Shown here one piece after another: positions 24,301 to 31,199 of a stretch of 45,734 nucleotides of DNA (positions are counted from its first letter, which is position 1; each line of letters opens with the position of its first letter). The DNA is from Gnetum montanum. Its lineage: Eukaryota > Streptophyta > Gnetopsida > Gnetales > Gnetaceae. The stretch spans positions 5,356 to 51,089 of the forward strand of contig MNCI01034030.1 of the NCBI GenBank assembly GCA_015680685.1. Direction: 5' to 3'. The notes below the pieces were generated by a model that saw only the letters and a list, made by a program, of their open reading frames with translations, searched no databases and was not told where the DNA came from. The position numbers and the translations under genes are program-made.

Positions 24301-27300
24301 TGGGAACTGCCATGTCAACTTAAACAGGTTGTGAACTGCCCATGTTTCCCATAATAAACTAAATAAAGCTGGTGATGGCATTTTCACTAAGGCCCTGCTC
24401 AGAGTATGCGTGGATTTTTTCTTTCCCACACAAAAGGTTTTGTACAGAGAATGTACAGTTTATTTTTTTCAATTTATTTATTTAAAGATGGCCACAAACA
24501 AAGAAATGCACAGTTTTCTAAGGATCAGCACAGAAGAAAGGTGGAAAAAAAGGCAGAATCAGGTTGCTGCAGCAATTTTTTAAAGCTGATTGAAAGAATT
24601 TTACAGTTACAGTTTTTTTAAAAGAATGCACAGTTTTTTGCAGATAGATGAAAGGAAATGTTGAAGAAAGTTTTTTGAGGATCAGTGCAGATGAAAGGTT
24701 GTAGTGGATCAACACAGAAAAAATAATGACAAAAGATCTTATAGTTACAGAATTTTTAAAAAATGTTGTCAGATAAAAGGTTTGAGCACACAACCTCTAC
24801 ATTCTAAGTAATAAAACTTACCACTAGATCACCAAATCAGTTGAGAAATTTTGTACTTTGAAAGTATATATAAACAGTATTATTGGTCGGGCAGTGGTGA
24901 GATCATTAAAATAGGGAATGGAAAAGATACGTAAGAGAAGATCCCAGGGGGTTTAATCATCTCCAGTATCAGGGGGTTACAGCTGCTGGTTAGGATTTAT
25001 TGGCTGTCCATTACGCCATTGTCACTTTTCTTCTCTCTCAAGCATCAATTCATTAAACATTTAAAATAAAACAAGCATTGCAGGAGTTTTCTCAGGTCAT
25101 TTGGATGCACATGAGTTGGCTTAAATCAAATGTACATTTCTCTAACATCAGTCCTCTAATAATACACATGAAAAGTTTCTAGCTAGTATTGAAGAGTTTT
25201 ATCTTGGAATGTCTTTTGGTGGATGGTCTTGTGGTTGTTCTTGAAAGAGTTCAATGGACAGTATTTTAAGAGCTGCCAATCGTGGCTAACTTTTAGCTCT
25301 CTAGCTAAGGAAGAATATAGAATACGCACTTATTTCCATCCATCTCATGAAGAGTCAAACATAGCAACTAATTCTAGTTTAAAGTCAAAAATTAATATCA
25401 TTTCATGATGTATAAATCAAAAATTTTCTTGAGAATTCATGCACTGCTTCATTATTTGTCCTGCTTGGCAAACGGTTATAACAGATTTGGATAAGATTAT
25501 CTCGAAATTTTCTTGGAAGTGGAAAAAGGATCAAATCAACATAAGTTCTTAGCCTGGAAAAAGGTTATGTAATAAACCTAAGAAGGGTGCGTTGACCTCA
25601 TTCCTTTGAAAATATAGTTTTCTATAAAGAGCAAATCTGCCCGATCAAGAATGGTAGGATCCTACTCCTTGTGCTCATTTATGCAAGGTCAAATACCTAT
25701 CTATTGTTGGGATGTCTCCTTTTTCTGGAGTTGATGAAGAATTTTTCAGACTTGGTTAACTGCTGGGATGTAGAACAAGGGAATATCCCACTCTAGGGTG
25801 TGATGCTCCCTTTACTAGTAGTGAATGCAGGTTAGCTAAGACCTGGTTGTCTGAGTTTGAAGAAGGTAGAACTAGTTTAGCTATATATTTATGATATGTA
25901 TTTATAATTTGGCAAAGAGAATCTTTTTCTCTTTCAAATTAATGAAATCCCAAAATTGATTCACATGAAAATCAAAACCAATGTTAAATAATTATTGTCA
26001 TGGCAGTTGTTTAGCCTTGAATTTTGTGTTGGTAATGGGCCAAGCCATTACATACCTCTAATAATTCATGTGAAAAAGTTCATCCCTTGGCTCAGTGTTA
26101 TTGGCTAAGCCATTACATACCCATAATAATTCCTGTGGAAAAGTTCATCTCTTGGCCCAGCCTTATGATGATAATTACTTATTTTCCATGACAAAGTCCA
26201 GCCAACTGGTAGTTGGCCTCTCGGCCAAAATTAGCAATTCAGGTTCTCTGTATTCAGAACTGGTCTGTGGATAGGTGAGAACTGACATGGCCTTGTCCTA
26301 GATTTGGTCATTTAGGATAATGTTATCCTCTAAAAGGTACCTGATCATCACATCATCAATGACTAGGAGGACACTTGCAAAAGGATTTTATGGTACTTTT
26401 AGTATAAGGATCCAAATTGGAGTAAACTATAGAACACATGTGTTCTGGGAGAGTTCAAGTATTTGCATGACTGCTGAGGTAAAAGGCAATATTGACCGGA
26501 TAATCTTCAAGGTATGTCTTCAAAATATGAGATCCTCCTTCCCATCTTGAGAGAAGACTTCAGATCATTTACCTTTTGAGTGCCCCGAGTCATGCACAAT
26601 GATGTGGATTGCTATTTAGGGACAACTCATGGGTGGCATGGCAGGGCTTTGTAGTTGCAAAACAAGGGGTTTCCCCCACCTTAAGGTAAACAGGTTGTAC
26701 AGTTGAGCCTGATTGATTACGGGCCACATCGTGCTCATGAATTGCCATGCCCAGATTAATGATAAAGACCATTTTGTCAGAGAAAATGGAAACAGGATGT
26801 TAAATGTTACTATCTTTTACTATGAATCTATAATGCTTAATGATAAAATGAAAATGATCACTATCACTTGATTCGTGAGTGTTCATGCCATAGGTGAAGG
26901 ACCAGTCCCTAGAATATGGATATTGAATTAGAAGGTGCCACTGCTTTTATGCTTACAATTTGCCTTTCCAGATGGTAAGCACGAACGGGCATTATTACCT
27001 TATGTACATTTTTGAGAAATTTTAATATAACCTGACCCCCTCTTTTCCTCCGAAAAAAAAAACAAGAAGGAAAGAAAGAAAAGAAAAAGAAAAAGAAAAC
27101 GTAAAACAAGAAGGTCGAATAATTGCAGAATAGTGAAAAAAAAAAACTTTAAAAAAAAGTTCATGTACCGTATCAGGATGCATGAAAAAGGAATTCCATG
27201 CTCGAGTGTCACCACCTGCTTCTGATTCCTTCTTTTTCTCTTCCCTTTTTTGCTTAAATGTGTTCATTCCTTCAGGTGACTTGCTAAGAGTTCTACAAGA

Positions 27301-29801
27301 TACCCACATCAATTTTACATATAATAAATTACAGGTAGAAAACCAACTATAAAACTTGTCAAGCATTTTTAACACATTTTTGTGATAAAATTTAAATAAA
27401 TATACATATACAAACAAAATGAAATTAAAGTGCTTGCAATTTATCTTAAAGGTGTGTTTGTTAGGAAGTTGGCTGTGCCTATTTCAGAAATTCAGTCCAG
27501 AAAGATGCAACATATGTTTACTGCAATCTAGAAATAGTAAAATCAATAAATTACTGGAAGAAAAACACACACACATAAAACAAAAGTGTTTCCTTACTGG
27601 TTTTTTTCAGCAACAGGTTCTGGCTTCCTTGCAAGCATAATATGCAGTAATCGGCCTTGAAATATTGAATTGTCTAGTTCCAAACATGCCCTCAAATGTG
27701 ACAAAGTTAGAACTAAATTAGTGGCACTGATATATAATATGGATAGCTTCACCCGTCACGCTAGCAGATTTCTTTGTGAAAAAAATTCAATGCTAAAGAT
27801 TAACGAGTTATATTGAATAAAAAATCAATACTAAGTCTTGCCAAAAGAATTGTGTAATTAAATTATCAGCTAATCTTCGCTTCCATAATACCTTTCAGCA
27901 GATTCTGGAAGCCGGAAATGCACATATGCATAACCTTTTGGCCTTTTTGATAACTTGTCCACAATAACATGTACTTCTAAAATGTCACCATATTTTGAAA
28001 ACAATTCAACTAATTCTTCTTCACTGGAAATCATAAAGAAAGAGTATTATTTATTGTATACTTATTTATTCTGAACATGAATACTTTAATAAAAATCACA
28101 GTTTATGATTCACAACAGCATACCTTGTTGTAAAAGGCAAATTGCGAATGAATAGTCGATTTCTCTCAATTGGAAGTTTGTGAGTGGAATCCACCGTAGC
28201 GTCAATGCCTTGATCAACAGTTTCATTGCTTGATTTTGCAGCCGTATTTCCTATGTCATTTGTTTCCCGAGCATCAGGCTCTATTACATTACTAGAACCT
28301 CTATTTGGATCCTTAATTAGAACCGAATCATTATTCTCCTCTTCAAATATATTGCCATTAGCAATCTCTTCCATCGAGAGTCCTACTTCACTACTGATCT
28401 CATCATGTTTCCTGATAGAGTTATTGTTCTCATTTTCATTCTCACTATCCCTGGATCCATCTTTCTCGCTTTCATTTTCACTATCCCATGACTGTTTAAT
28501 TCTGCTTTTAAAATAATCCATGTCTGATACAGTATTATCTTTAGCTATGTCAGCAATTTTATTATCTTTACCGTTGTCTGAATCATCGGCAATCATTTTG
28601 ATTAAACCGTTTTCATTTTCTGATGACTCATCTTCTTCAGAATTTTCACTGCTTTCATCTTCAAATGTAACGCCTAAACGTTTGTCTTTACTTGTTACTT
28701 TTGTTAGAATACCATCATCCACTTTTTGCACAACGTTTTTACCATGCCTAGACATTTGGCCCCCTTTATTGACATCAGTGAAGCTAGGACCCAACACAGT
28801 ATCATTAGCCCAAACTTTTGCCTTGCTTCTTGGCTGCATGACTTGAAGAAACTCCTGAAACAACGGCTCATCCTCCTTCTCTTTCACAACCGAAGCCACA
28901 GGAATCTCTTTAAACTCTTCTTTTCTTTTTCTTTTCGGTTGTACACCATCTTTGGCGTTCACCTCTTTTCCATCTTCAGACTGTGTCTTCTGAGAATAAC
29001 GGCTCCAAGGCCGTGGAATGTCTGAAGCTCCTATTTTGTATGCAACCTTGATAGTATGGTCCACAGTTCATGATCAACATTCAGCAATAAAAAAATTATT
29101 CACCAATATCTTAACTCATAAATATGAATGTTTTAACTATTGGTAATCGTTGTACTTTCTGATGAGGTAAACAAGATTTTACAGTTAAAGCTATATTTGA
29201 AGGAATATAGGTGGATTTGTGCAGAAATCAATTCTTCCATCAACTAAATAAAGTATCGTTTTTAATAAATATGCAGCGTTCTGAAACAGAACATAATTTT
29301 TGAGGATTTCAATTGTGTCTAGAATTTTCAAATATGTATGCGTTATTGGTCAGTTTATAAATGCGGAGGGTGTGAATAGGATACCTCACAAGAAATTTTG
29401 AACGTATCGATGTATGTCTTGTTAAAATATTTAACAGCGGCCATTGCTTCTTCTTCTGTCCTGTATCCTACGAACCCGAATTGCCTACTACGGCCATCTC
29501 TGCAACAGTAAGAGAAACATTGCAATCAGAATAAGTAAGTATATTTTTAAAAGAAGAAACAAGCCATAATCTATGGCAAAAGGATTTCAAAAACAAAAGA
29601 CACACTATGTGGTTACTTAGTTTTCATAATTTTGGCATCTGTAACTTCTCCTATCCTGGAGAAGTGCTCTCGCAGGCCATCATTCTCCAGGTAGCGAGGC
29701 AAATTCTTCACGCAAATTCGAGACCTGCAACATCAAAAGGTTACCATCAGACCCCTAAATATCAACCGAAACCTCTGCAACAGCACTGTAACTCGATACA
29801 T
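6211..29801 (-). CDS. MRD1: Multiple RNA-binding-domain protein MRD1/RBM19 family, 15-exon gene
   Basis: Family knowledge: MRD1 (yeast) and RBM19 (animals) are nucleolar proteins that bind pre-rRNA and are needed for early 18S rRNA processing. Seen: 15 coding exons joined by GT-AG introns with all phases compatible: 29800-29801, 29617-29724, 29385-29499, 28124-29046, 27892-28023, 27598-27690, 27169-27292, 21340-21663, 20898-20962, 12185-12335, 9689-9796, 9489-9587, 9189-9365, 6434-6568, 6211-6348. The sum is 2694 nt, 897 residues, close to yeast Mrd1 and shorter than human RBM19. Five RRMs lie at about residues 2-75, 372-450, 567-637, 682-760 and 781-858. An acidic Ser/Glu/Asn-rich linker separates RRM1 from RRM2, the helical MRD1-type segment (GDTRAWN..., [13 protein letters not shown]) precedes RRM3, and the tail is basic (FKKRKS). 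Every exon is open and the gene looks functional. The first exon is the uncertain part. Confidence 0.93.
6434..6568 (-). CDS. MRD1: MRD1 exon 14: core of RRM5
   Basis: Residues 808-852. RNP1 is HRGFAFIEF (821-829), ending [12 protein letters not shown]. The acceptor is attccag and the donor TTG|gtaagc (phase 0). Confidence 0.94.
6569..9188 (-). other. MRD1 intron 13 (2620 nt)
   Basis: The intron is bounded by CAG|gtaatt and attccag. It contains homopolymer runs (near 7318-7332 and 8639-8652) but no element I can identify. Confidence 0.85.
9189..9365 (-). CDS. MRD1: MRD1 exon 13: end of RRM4, start of RRM5
   Basis: Residues 749-807. [14 protein letters not shown] closes RRM4. A basic linker (KERKLDKQK) leads to RNP2 of RRM5, IIVKNL (784-789), and RQLFSPFGQ. 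The donor is CAG|gtaatt (phase 0). Confidence 0.93.
9489..9587 (-). CDS. MRD1: MRD1 exon 12: centre of RRM4
   Basis: Residues 716-748. RNP1 is NRGFCFLEF (726-734). The acceptor is cacacag and the donor CAG|gtactc (phase 0). Confidence 0.93.
9689..9796 (-). CDS. MRD1: MRD1 exon 11: first part of RRM4
   Basis: Residues 680-715. RNP2 is VFVKNL (684-689) and the exon continues to LLRSVT. The acceptor is atatag and the donor ACG|gtatgt (phase 0). Confidence 0.92.
9797..12184 (-). other. MRD1 intron 10 (2388 nt) with LTR-like block
   Basis: The intron is bounded by AAG|gtattt and atatag. Positions 9797-11200 show nothing recognisable; 11220-11900 holds the plus-strand LTR-like block described separately. 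Confidence 0.85.
11230..11870 (+). mobile_element. LTR-like block (candidate solo LTR)
   Basis: The block is GC-richer than its surroundings and organised like a plant LTR on the plus strand. A 5' part has repeated ACGTCTT/GTCTTGGC motifs (11260-11345), then a TATA-like gactataaatc at about 11468-11478, and then a transcript-like region with gagagagg, gtgtgtggg and ggaggcaatata-like segments. I could not define its two ends or a target duplication. Confidence 0.4.
12185..12335 (-). CDS. MRD1: MRD1 exon 10: linker between RRM3 and RRM4
   Basis: Residues 629-679. It opens with [14 protein letters not shown], the hallmark strand after RRM3, and ends in an acidic stretch ([12 protein letters not shown]). 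The acceptor is atgcag and the donor AAG|gtattt (phase 0). Confidence 0.92.
14446..14904 (+). repeat. 226-bp tandem duplication (copia fragment plus left end of TIR element)
   Basis: gaaatctagaagaagg begins at 14446 and again at 14672. Both copies read through the same copia RT codons (FMEIP, RLRK.LYGL) and into the inverted-repeat element. The duplication must post-date the insertion because it spans the junction. Confidence 0.75.
14549..15493. mobile_element. Inverted-repeat (TIR) element inserted in copia RT
   Basis: The RT reading frame is broken at the codons for LYGLKQ. An 18-bp perfect inverted repeat bounds the insert: CTTATGAAGATCAGATCA at 14551-14568 and its complement at 15476-15493. 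A 14-bp direct repeat of target sequence, TATGGTCTGAAGCA, lies at 14763-14776 and 15494-15507, with a mutated third copy at 14535-14548. The interior is AT-rich with many short GATC/AATCCAG-type subterminal repeats and no coding capacity, so the element is non-autonomous. Its left end is duplicated, so the single-copy element is 14777-15493 (717 bp). Confidence 0.6.
16507..16691 (+). repeat. 3' LTR of the intron-9 copia element
   Basis: The LTR starts TGATG right after a purine-rich tract (gaagtgggggg) and ends CATCA, a perfect 5-bp inverted terminal pair. It has a TATA-like tataaatg near 16556 and pyrimidine-rich R/U5 sequence. At 185 bp it is short. No second copy was found in the window. 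Confidence 0.65.
16985..17360 (-). mobile_element. Ty1/copia RNase H C-terminal remnant, minus strand
   Basis: Minus-strand frames give a decayed RNase H end: [20 protein letters not shown], then a segment like [17 protein letters not shown] spread over two frames, then [18 protein letters not shown]. It is opposite in direction to the copia on its left, hence a separate element. Confidence 0.6.
17361..19424. other. Sequence separating two halves of the minus-strand copia
   Basis: The spacing between RT and the RNase H end is about 1 kb larger than in intact copia elements, so this stretch probably includes an insertion. It contains a GT-rich tract (17455-17500), the exon-like segment at 18400-18524 and a 10-bp perfect hairpin arm pair (GTTGGTAATG/CATTACCAAC) at about 19343-19377. 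No clear element ends were found. Confidence 0.35.
18400..18524 (+). pseudogene. Exon-like open segment after a good acceptor, unknown
   Basis: tttgtcctttacag ends at 18399 and is followed by 123 in-frame bases to TAG (18522-18524). The peptide includes [19 protein letters not shown] and [15 protein letters not shown]. The composition is protein-like and the following kilobase reads like a 3' UTR. No partner exon was found, so this may be a captured gene fragment or chance. Confidence 0.22.
19425..19645 (-). mobile_element. Ty1/copia RT fragment, minus strand
   Basis: A minus-strand frame reads [20 protein letters not shown] followed by [10 protein letters not shown] and VCKLG, matching the copia RT motif around LDVKSAFL...EEEVYM.QP.GF. 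It could belong to the same element as the RNase H at 16985-17360, with about 2 kb of unrelated sequence now between them. Confidence 0.65.
20898..20962 (-). CDS. MRD1: MRD1 exon 9: end of RRM3
   Basis: Residues 608-628. [19 protein letters not shown] matches the end of RRM3. The acceptor is caagtag and the donor TACAA|gtacgt (phase 2). It is followed by an 8.6-kb intron. Confidence 0.9.
21340..21663 (-). CDS. MRD1: MRD1 exon 8: conserved helical segment and start of RRM3
   Basis: Residues 500-607 (108 codons). IAENVARKF and [13 protein letters not shown] are conserved in the family between RRM2 and RRM3. RNP2 of RRM3 is LLIKNL (570-575). The acceptor is tctgcag-like (ttttgcag) and the donor TTG|gtaaga (phase 0). 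Confidence 0.94.
24079..24135 (+). repeat. tRNA-derived SINE head (boxes A and B)
   Basis: taacttgttggttaagg resembles the tRNA A box with the usual plant SINE extension. About 34 nt later cagattcaatcc matches a B box (GGTTCGAATCC type). The flanking sequence has no tRNA fold, so this is a SINE or its relic, not a tRNA gene. Confidence 0.45.
24772..24838 (-). repeat. tRNA-derived SINE head, opposite strand
   Basis: On the minus strand, ggtgatctagtggtaag fits an A box and, about 30 nt on, gaggttgtgtgctcaaacc fits the plant SINE B-box context (gaggtcgtgggttcgaatccc type). The body would extend to smaller coordinates, perhaps to about 24600. Confidence 0.5.
26038..26160. repeat. Short tandem duplication, two 58-bp units
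   Basis: Units at 26038-26095 and 26103-26160 share aagccattacata, ataattc, gaaaagttcatc and cttgg, separated by 7 bp. Neither is coding. Confidence 0.7.
27043..27160. repeat. A/G-rich low-complexity tract
   Basis: Runs of A with GAAAGAAA units lie within intron 7, just after the exon 7 donor. In the gene direction it is pyrimidine-rich. Confidence 0.85.
27169..27292 (-). CDS. MRD1: MRD1 exon 7: charged inter-RRM helix
   Basis: Residues 458-499. A Lys/Glu-rich helix ([13 protein letters not shown]) leads into the conserved [15 protein letters not shown]. The donor is ACG|gtacat (phase 0). Low-complexity A/G-rich plus-strand sequence lies just inside the following intron. Confidence 0.9.
27598..27690 (-). 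CDS. MRD1: MRD1 exon 6: end of RRM2
   Basis: Residues 427-457. The family pattern [13 protein letters not shown] closes RRM2. The acceptor is tttgag (weak pyrimidine tract) and the donor CCA|gtaagg (phase 2). Confidence 0.9.
27892..28023 (-). CDS. MRD1: MRD1 exon 5: core of RRM2
   Basis: Residues 383-426. [13 protein letters not shown] is followed by RNP1 KGYAYVHF (412-419). The acceptor tttccag supplies the T completing a Ser codon; the donor is GAAAG|gtatta (phase 2). Confidence 0.93.
28124..29046 (-). CDS. MRD1: MRD1 exon 4: acidic linker and start of RRM2
   Basis: Residues 76-382, the longest exon (923 nt). It opens with the family motif IPRPWS (residues 85-90), then a Lys/Arg-rich patch (PKRKRKEEF). 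A long Glu/Asp/Ser/Asn-rich stretch at about residues 180-330 is probably disordered. It ends in RNP2 of RRM2 (LFIRNL, 373-378). Open frames on the opposite strand here only mirror the acidic codons. Confidence 0.93.
29385..29499 (-). CDS. MRD1: MRD1 exon 3: second half of RRM1
   Basis: Residues 37-75. RNP1 is RQFGFVGY (42-49), followed by the conserved [13 protein letters not shown], ending ISCE. The donor is GAG|gtatcc (phase 0). Confidence 0.93.
29617..29724 (-). CDS. MRD1: MRD1 exon 2: first half of RRM1
   Basis: Residues 1-36. RNP2 is ICVKNL (residues 4-9), followed by [19 protein letters not shown]. The acceptor is ttgcag and the donor AA|gtaacc (phase 2). Confidence 0.92.
29800..29801 (-). 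CDS. MRD1: MRD1 exon 1 coding part: first two bases (AT) of a split ATG
   Basis: RRM1 begins in exon 2 directly after an acceptor (ttgcag) with G TCT CGA, so the previous exon must give two bases. No upstream ATG reads into exon 2 without a stop. If exon 1 ends ...CACAAT and the intron begins GTATCG at 29799, the joined codon is ATG and the protein starts MSRICVKN, as other members do. The intron is then 75 nt. The alternative takes the ATG at 29799-29801 unsplit with a donor after 29773; it keeps frame but needs a 48-nt intron, short for a plant, and adds about nine residues with no family match. The 5' UTR extends to larger coordinates from 29802. Confidence 0.55.
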
Positions 29802-30130
29802 TGTGAAGAATAATTCTGGGATGCTGCTTCTCTTCTCTTGCTCGTGGCTAACACCGGAAACTGCAACAGCCTACAGTTGGTCGTCGCTAGATACCTAAGC
29901 TTCACTCAAATAAAACTTCGAATATTTGGAAAGCACAAAACCGCTCCTCCTGCTGTTCCGACTGAACAGCCTCCCTTGGGGTTTTAGATTGCTTCAATGA
30001 AATAAGATTTCAAAATCCAGGAAAGCTCGAAAATTTGGGTTACCAACCCCTAAAACGCACCTAAATCTTTTTTTGGGAGGCAGCTATTTTATGGACAGGA
30101 TCCACTCTAGTTTCACATGTACCCAAACAT
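29802..30130 (-). promoter_or_regulatory. MRD1 5' UTR and proximal promoter, with telo-box-like element
   Basis: The region upstream of the split start has no open frame and is less AT-rich than the DNA beyond it. A CCCTAAA core, read as TTTAGGG in the gene direction, lies at 30048-30054. Telo-boxes are common in promoters of plant ribosome-biogenesis genes, which suits MRD1, but a seven-base match alone is weak. I see no clear TATA box. Confidence 0.3.
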
Positions 30131-31199
30131 GGGTTGAACTGCGCCTGCGTTCAATTATGAAATTTAGGTAATGATCAGATTATTTCTCCTTCATCACATA
30201 ATTATTTGATTTGATGTGATATGAGACTTTTTTGAAAGCTAATGTTGTAAGAAGGTTTAGTCAAAATTTTAACATAAAAAACTTAACAACTTTTGAGTTA
30301 TCATCTCTCAAATTTACACTACCAAAATTATCATGATTTTTGATAAATTGGAAAGAACATAATATAACCTTAGCTTTTGGATATTTTTTATAGTACTTCC
30401 TTTTTCCAAATTATAGAAAAATTCCTAAGCTTTCAAAAAATACTATTTTGATTAGCTAATTCATTATAAAGTTAAGATAATTAAGCAATTATCTTGTTGC
30501 CTAAGATTCCTTTAAAAAAATAGATTCTTTATTTTTTTTCAATGGCTACATGAGATGTCCCATTCAAGGCTTGCACATTCATAATGCAAAGGCTAAGACT
30601 CAAGGAAGATGTCCAAAATAAGCTAGGATGTCCATTCTAAAATTTGGTGATATTTTGATGGAACATTCATACTAGGACTAGGACATCCACCATCTTGGAT
30701 GTTCACCCTAAGGTCTAGGACGTTCATAATCTAGGATGTGTAGGCTAAAGCTTGGAAGTTACATCTTAAATTTTACCTACCCTCTACTTGGATGTTTATC
30801 ATGAATCCTAAGCTTTTAGTCTACAACTTAGGCTAGCAAAGATGATGTTAATTTAGTTGAAGGTTATCTCCATGTATCTTGGAATCCATGATTTAGCTTC
30901 TTTGACTTTTTCTTTGTCCTAGTGCTTAGCAACTCGATTGAAGCTTGAAATAATTGATCATCCAAGCATACATCTCAATTTTCTAGATTTTACATAGCAA
31001 AACATGGGATAGATTAATAATGCATTTCAAGACAAAAATATGAGCAATCCAAATAAAATAGAAGTTATTGCCAATATAAAGCATCTTGGATGAGGTTAAA
31101 AGAATATGAAGAATTCTACCTTGGATTTTATCAATTGTTTCATCTATCCAAGATGAATTAGAATGACTATGAACATGCATCCATATTTCTTGGTGGATT
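30131..31199. other. Intergenic DNA upstream of MRD1; possible LTR remains
   Basis: No gene is visible. Positions 30545-30790 repeat a loose aggatgtcc/ggatgttca motif about eight times on both strands, resembling LTR U3 repeats, and the region sits just upstream of a plus-strand gypsy gag. No LTR ends were found. Confidence 0.3.

Larger units (their letters stand above)
22520..25680 (+). mobile_element. LINE-like (non-LTR) retrotransposon remnant
   Basis: Decayed plus-strand frames resemble the plant LINE endonuclease end ([11 protein letters not shown], about 22610-22660, then a FRFE/MWL-like part near 22810) and, 2.8 kb further on, the RT C-terminal region ([17 protein letters not shown] near 25482-25540, then a PKKG motif). 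The order and spacing suit one element, but stops are frequent and the middle is not recognisable. Confidence 0.4.
21664..27168 (-). other. MRD1 intron 7 (5505 nt) with LINE-like and SINE-like debris
   Basis: The intron is bounded by ACG|gtacat and ttttgcag. A sense-strand 145-codon open frame at 21838-22275 has no recognisable domain and sits beside an exon by chance. Other parts are described separately; 26170-27040 shows nothing. Confidence 0.85.

Noticed and set aside
24079-24838. Genuine tRNA genes
   Set aside because: Only box A/B-like segments are present; I could not fold acceptor and anticodon arms, so SINE heads are the better reading.
27000-27417. 131-codon frame containing exon 7 and flanks
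   Set aside because: Only 27169-27292 matches the family; both flanks start at good splice signals and read low-complexity intron.
28226-29025. Three 96-108-codon open frames on the plus strand
   Set aside because: They mirror the Glu/Asp/Ser-rich exon 4 of MRD1 on the other strand; Ser/Leu-rich translations are expected from such a mirror.
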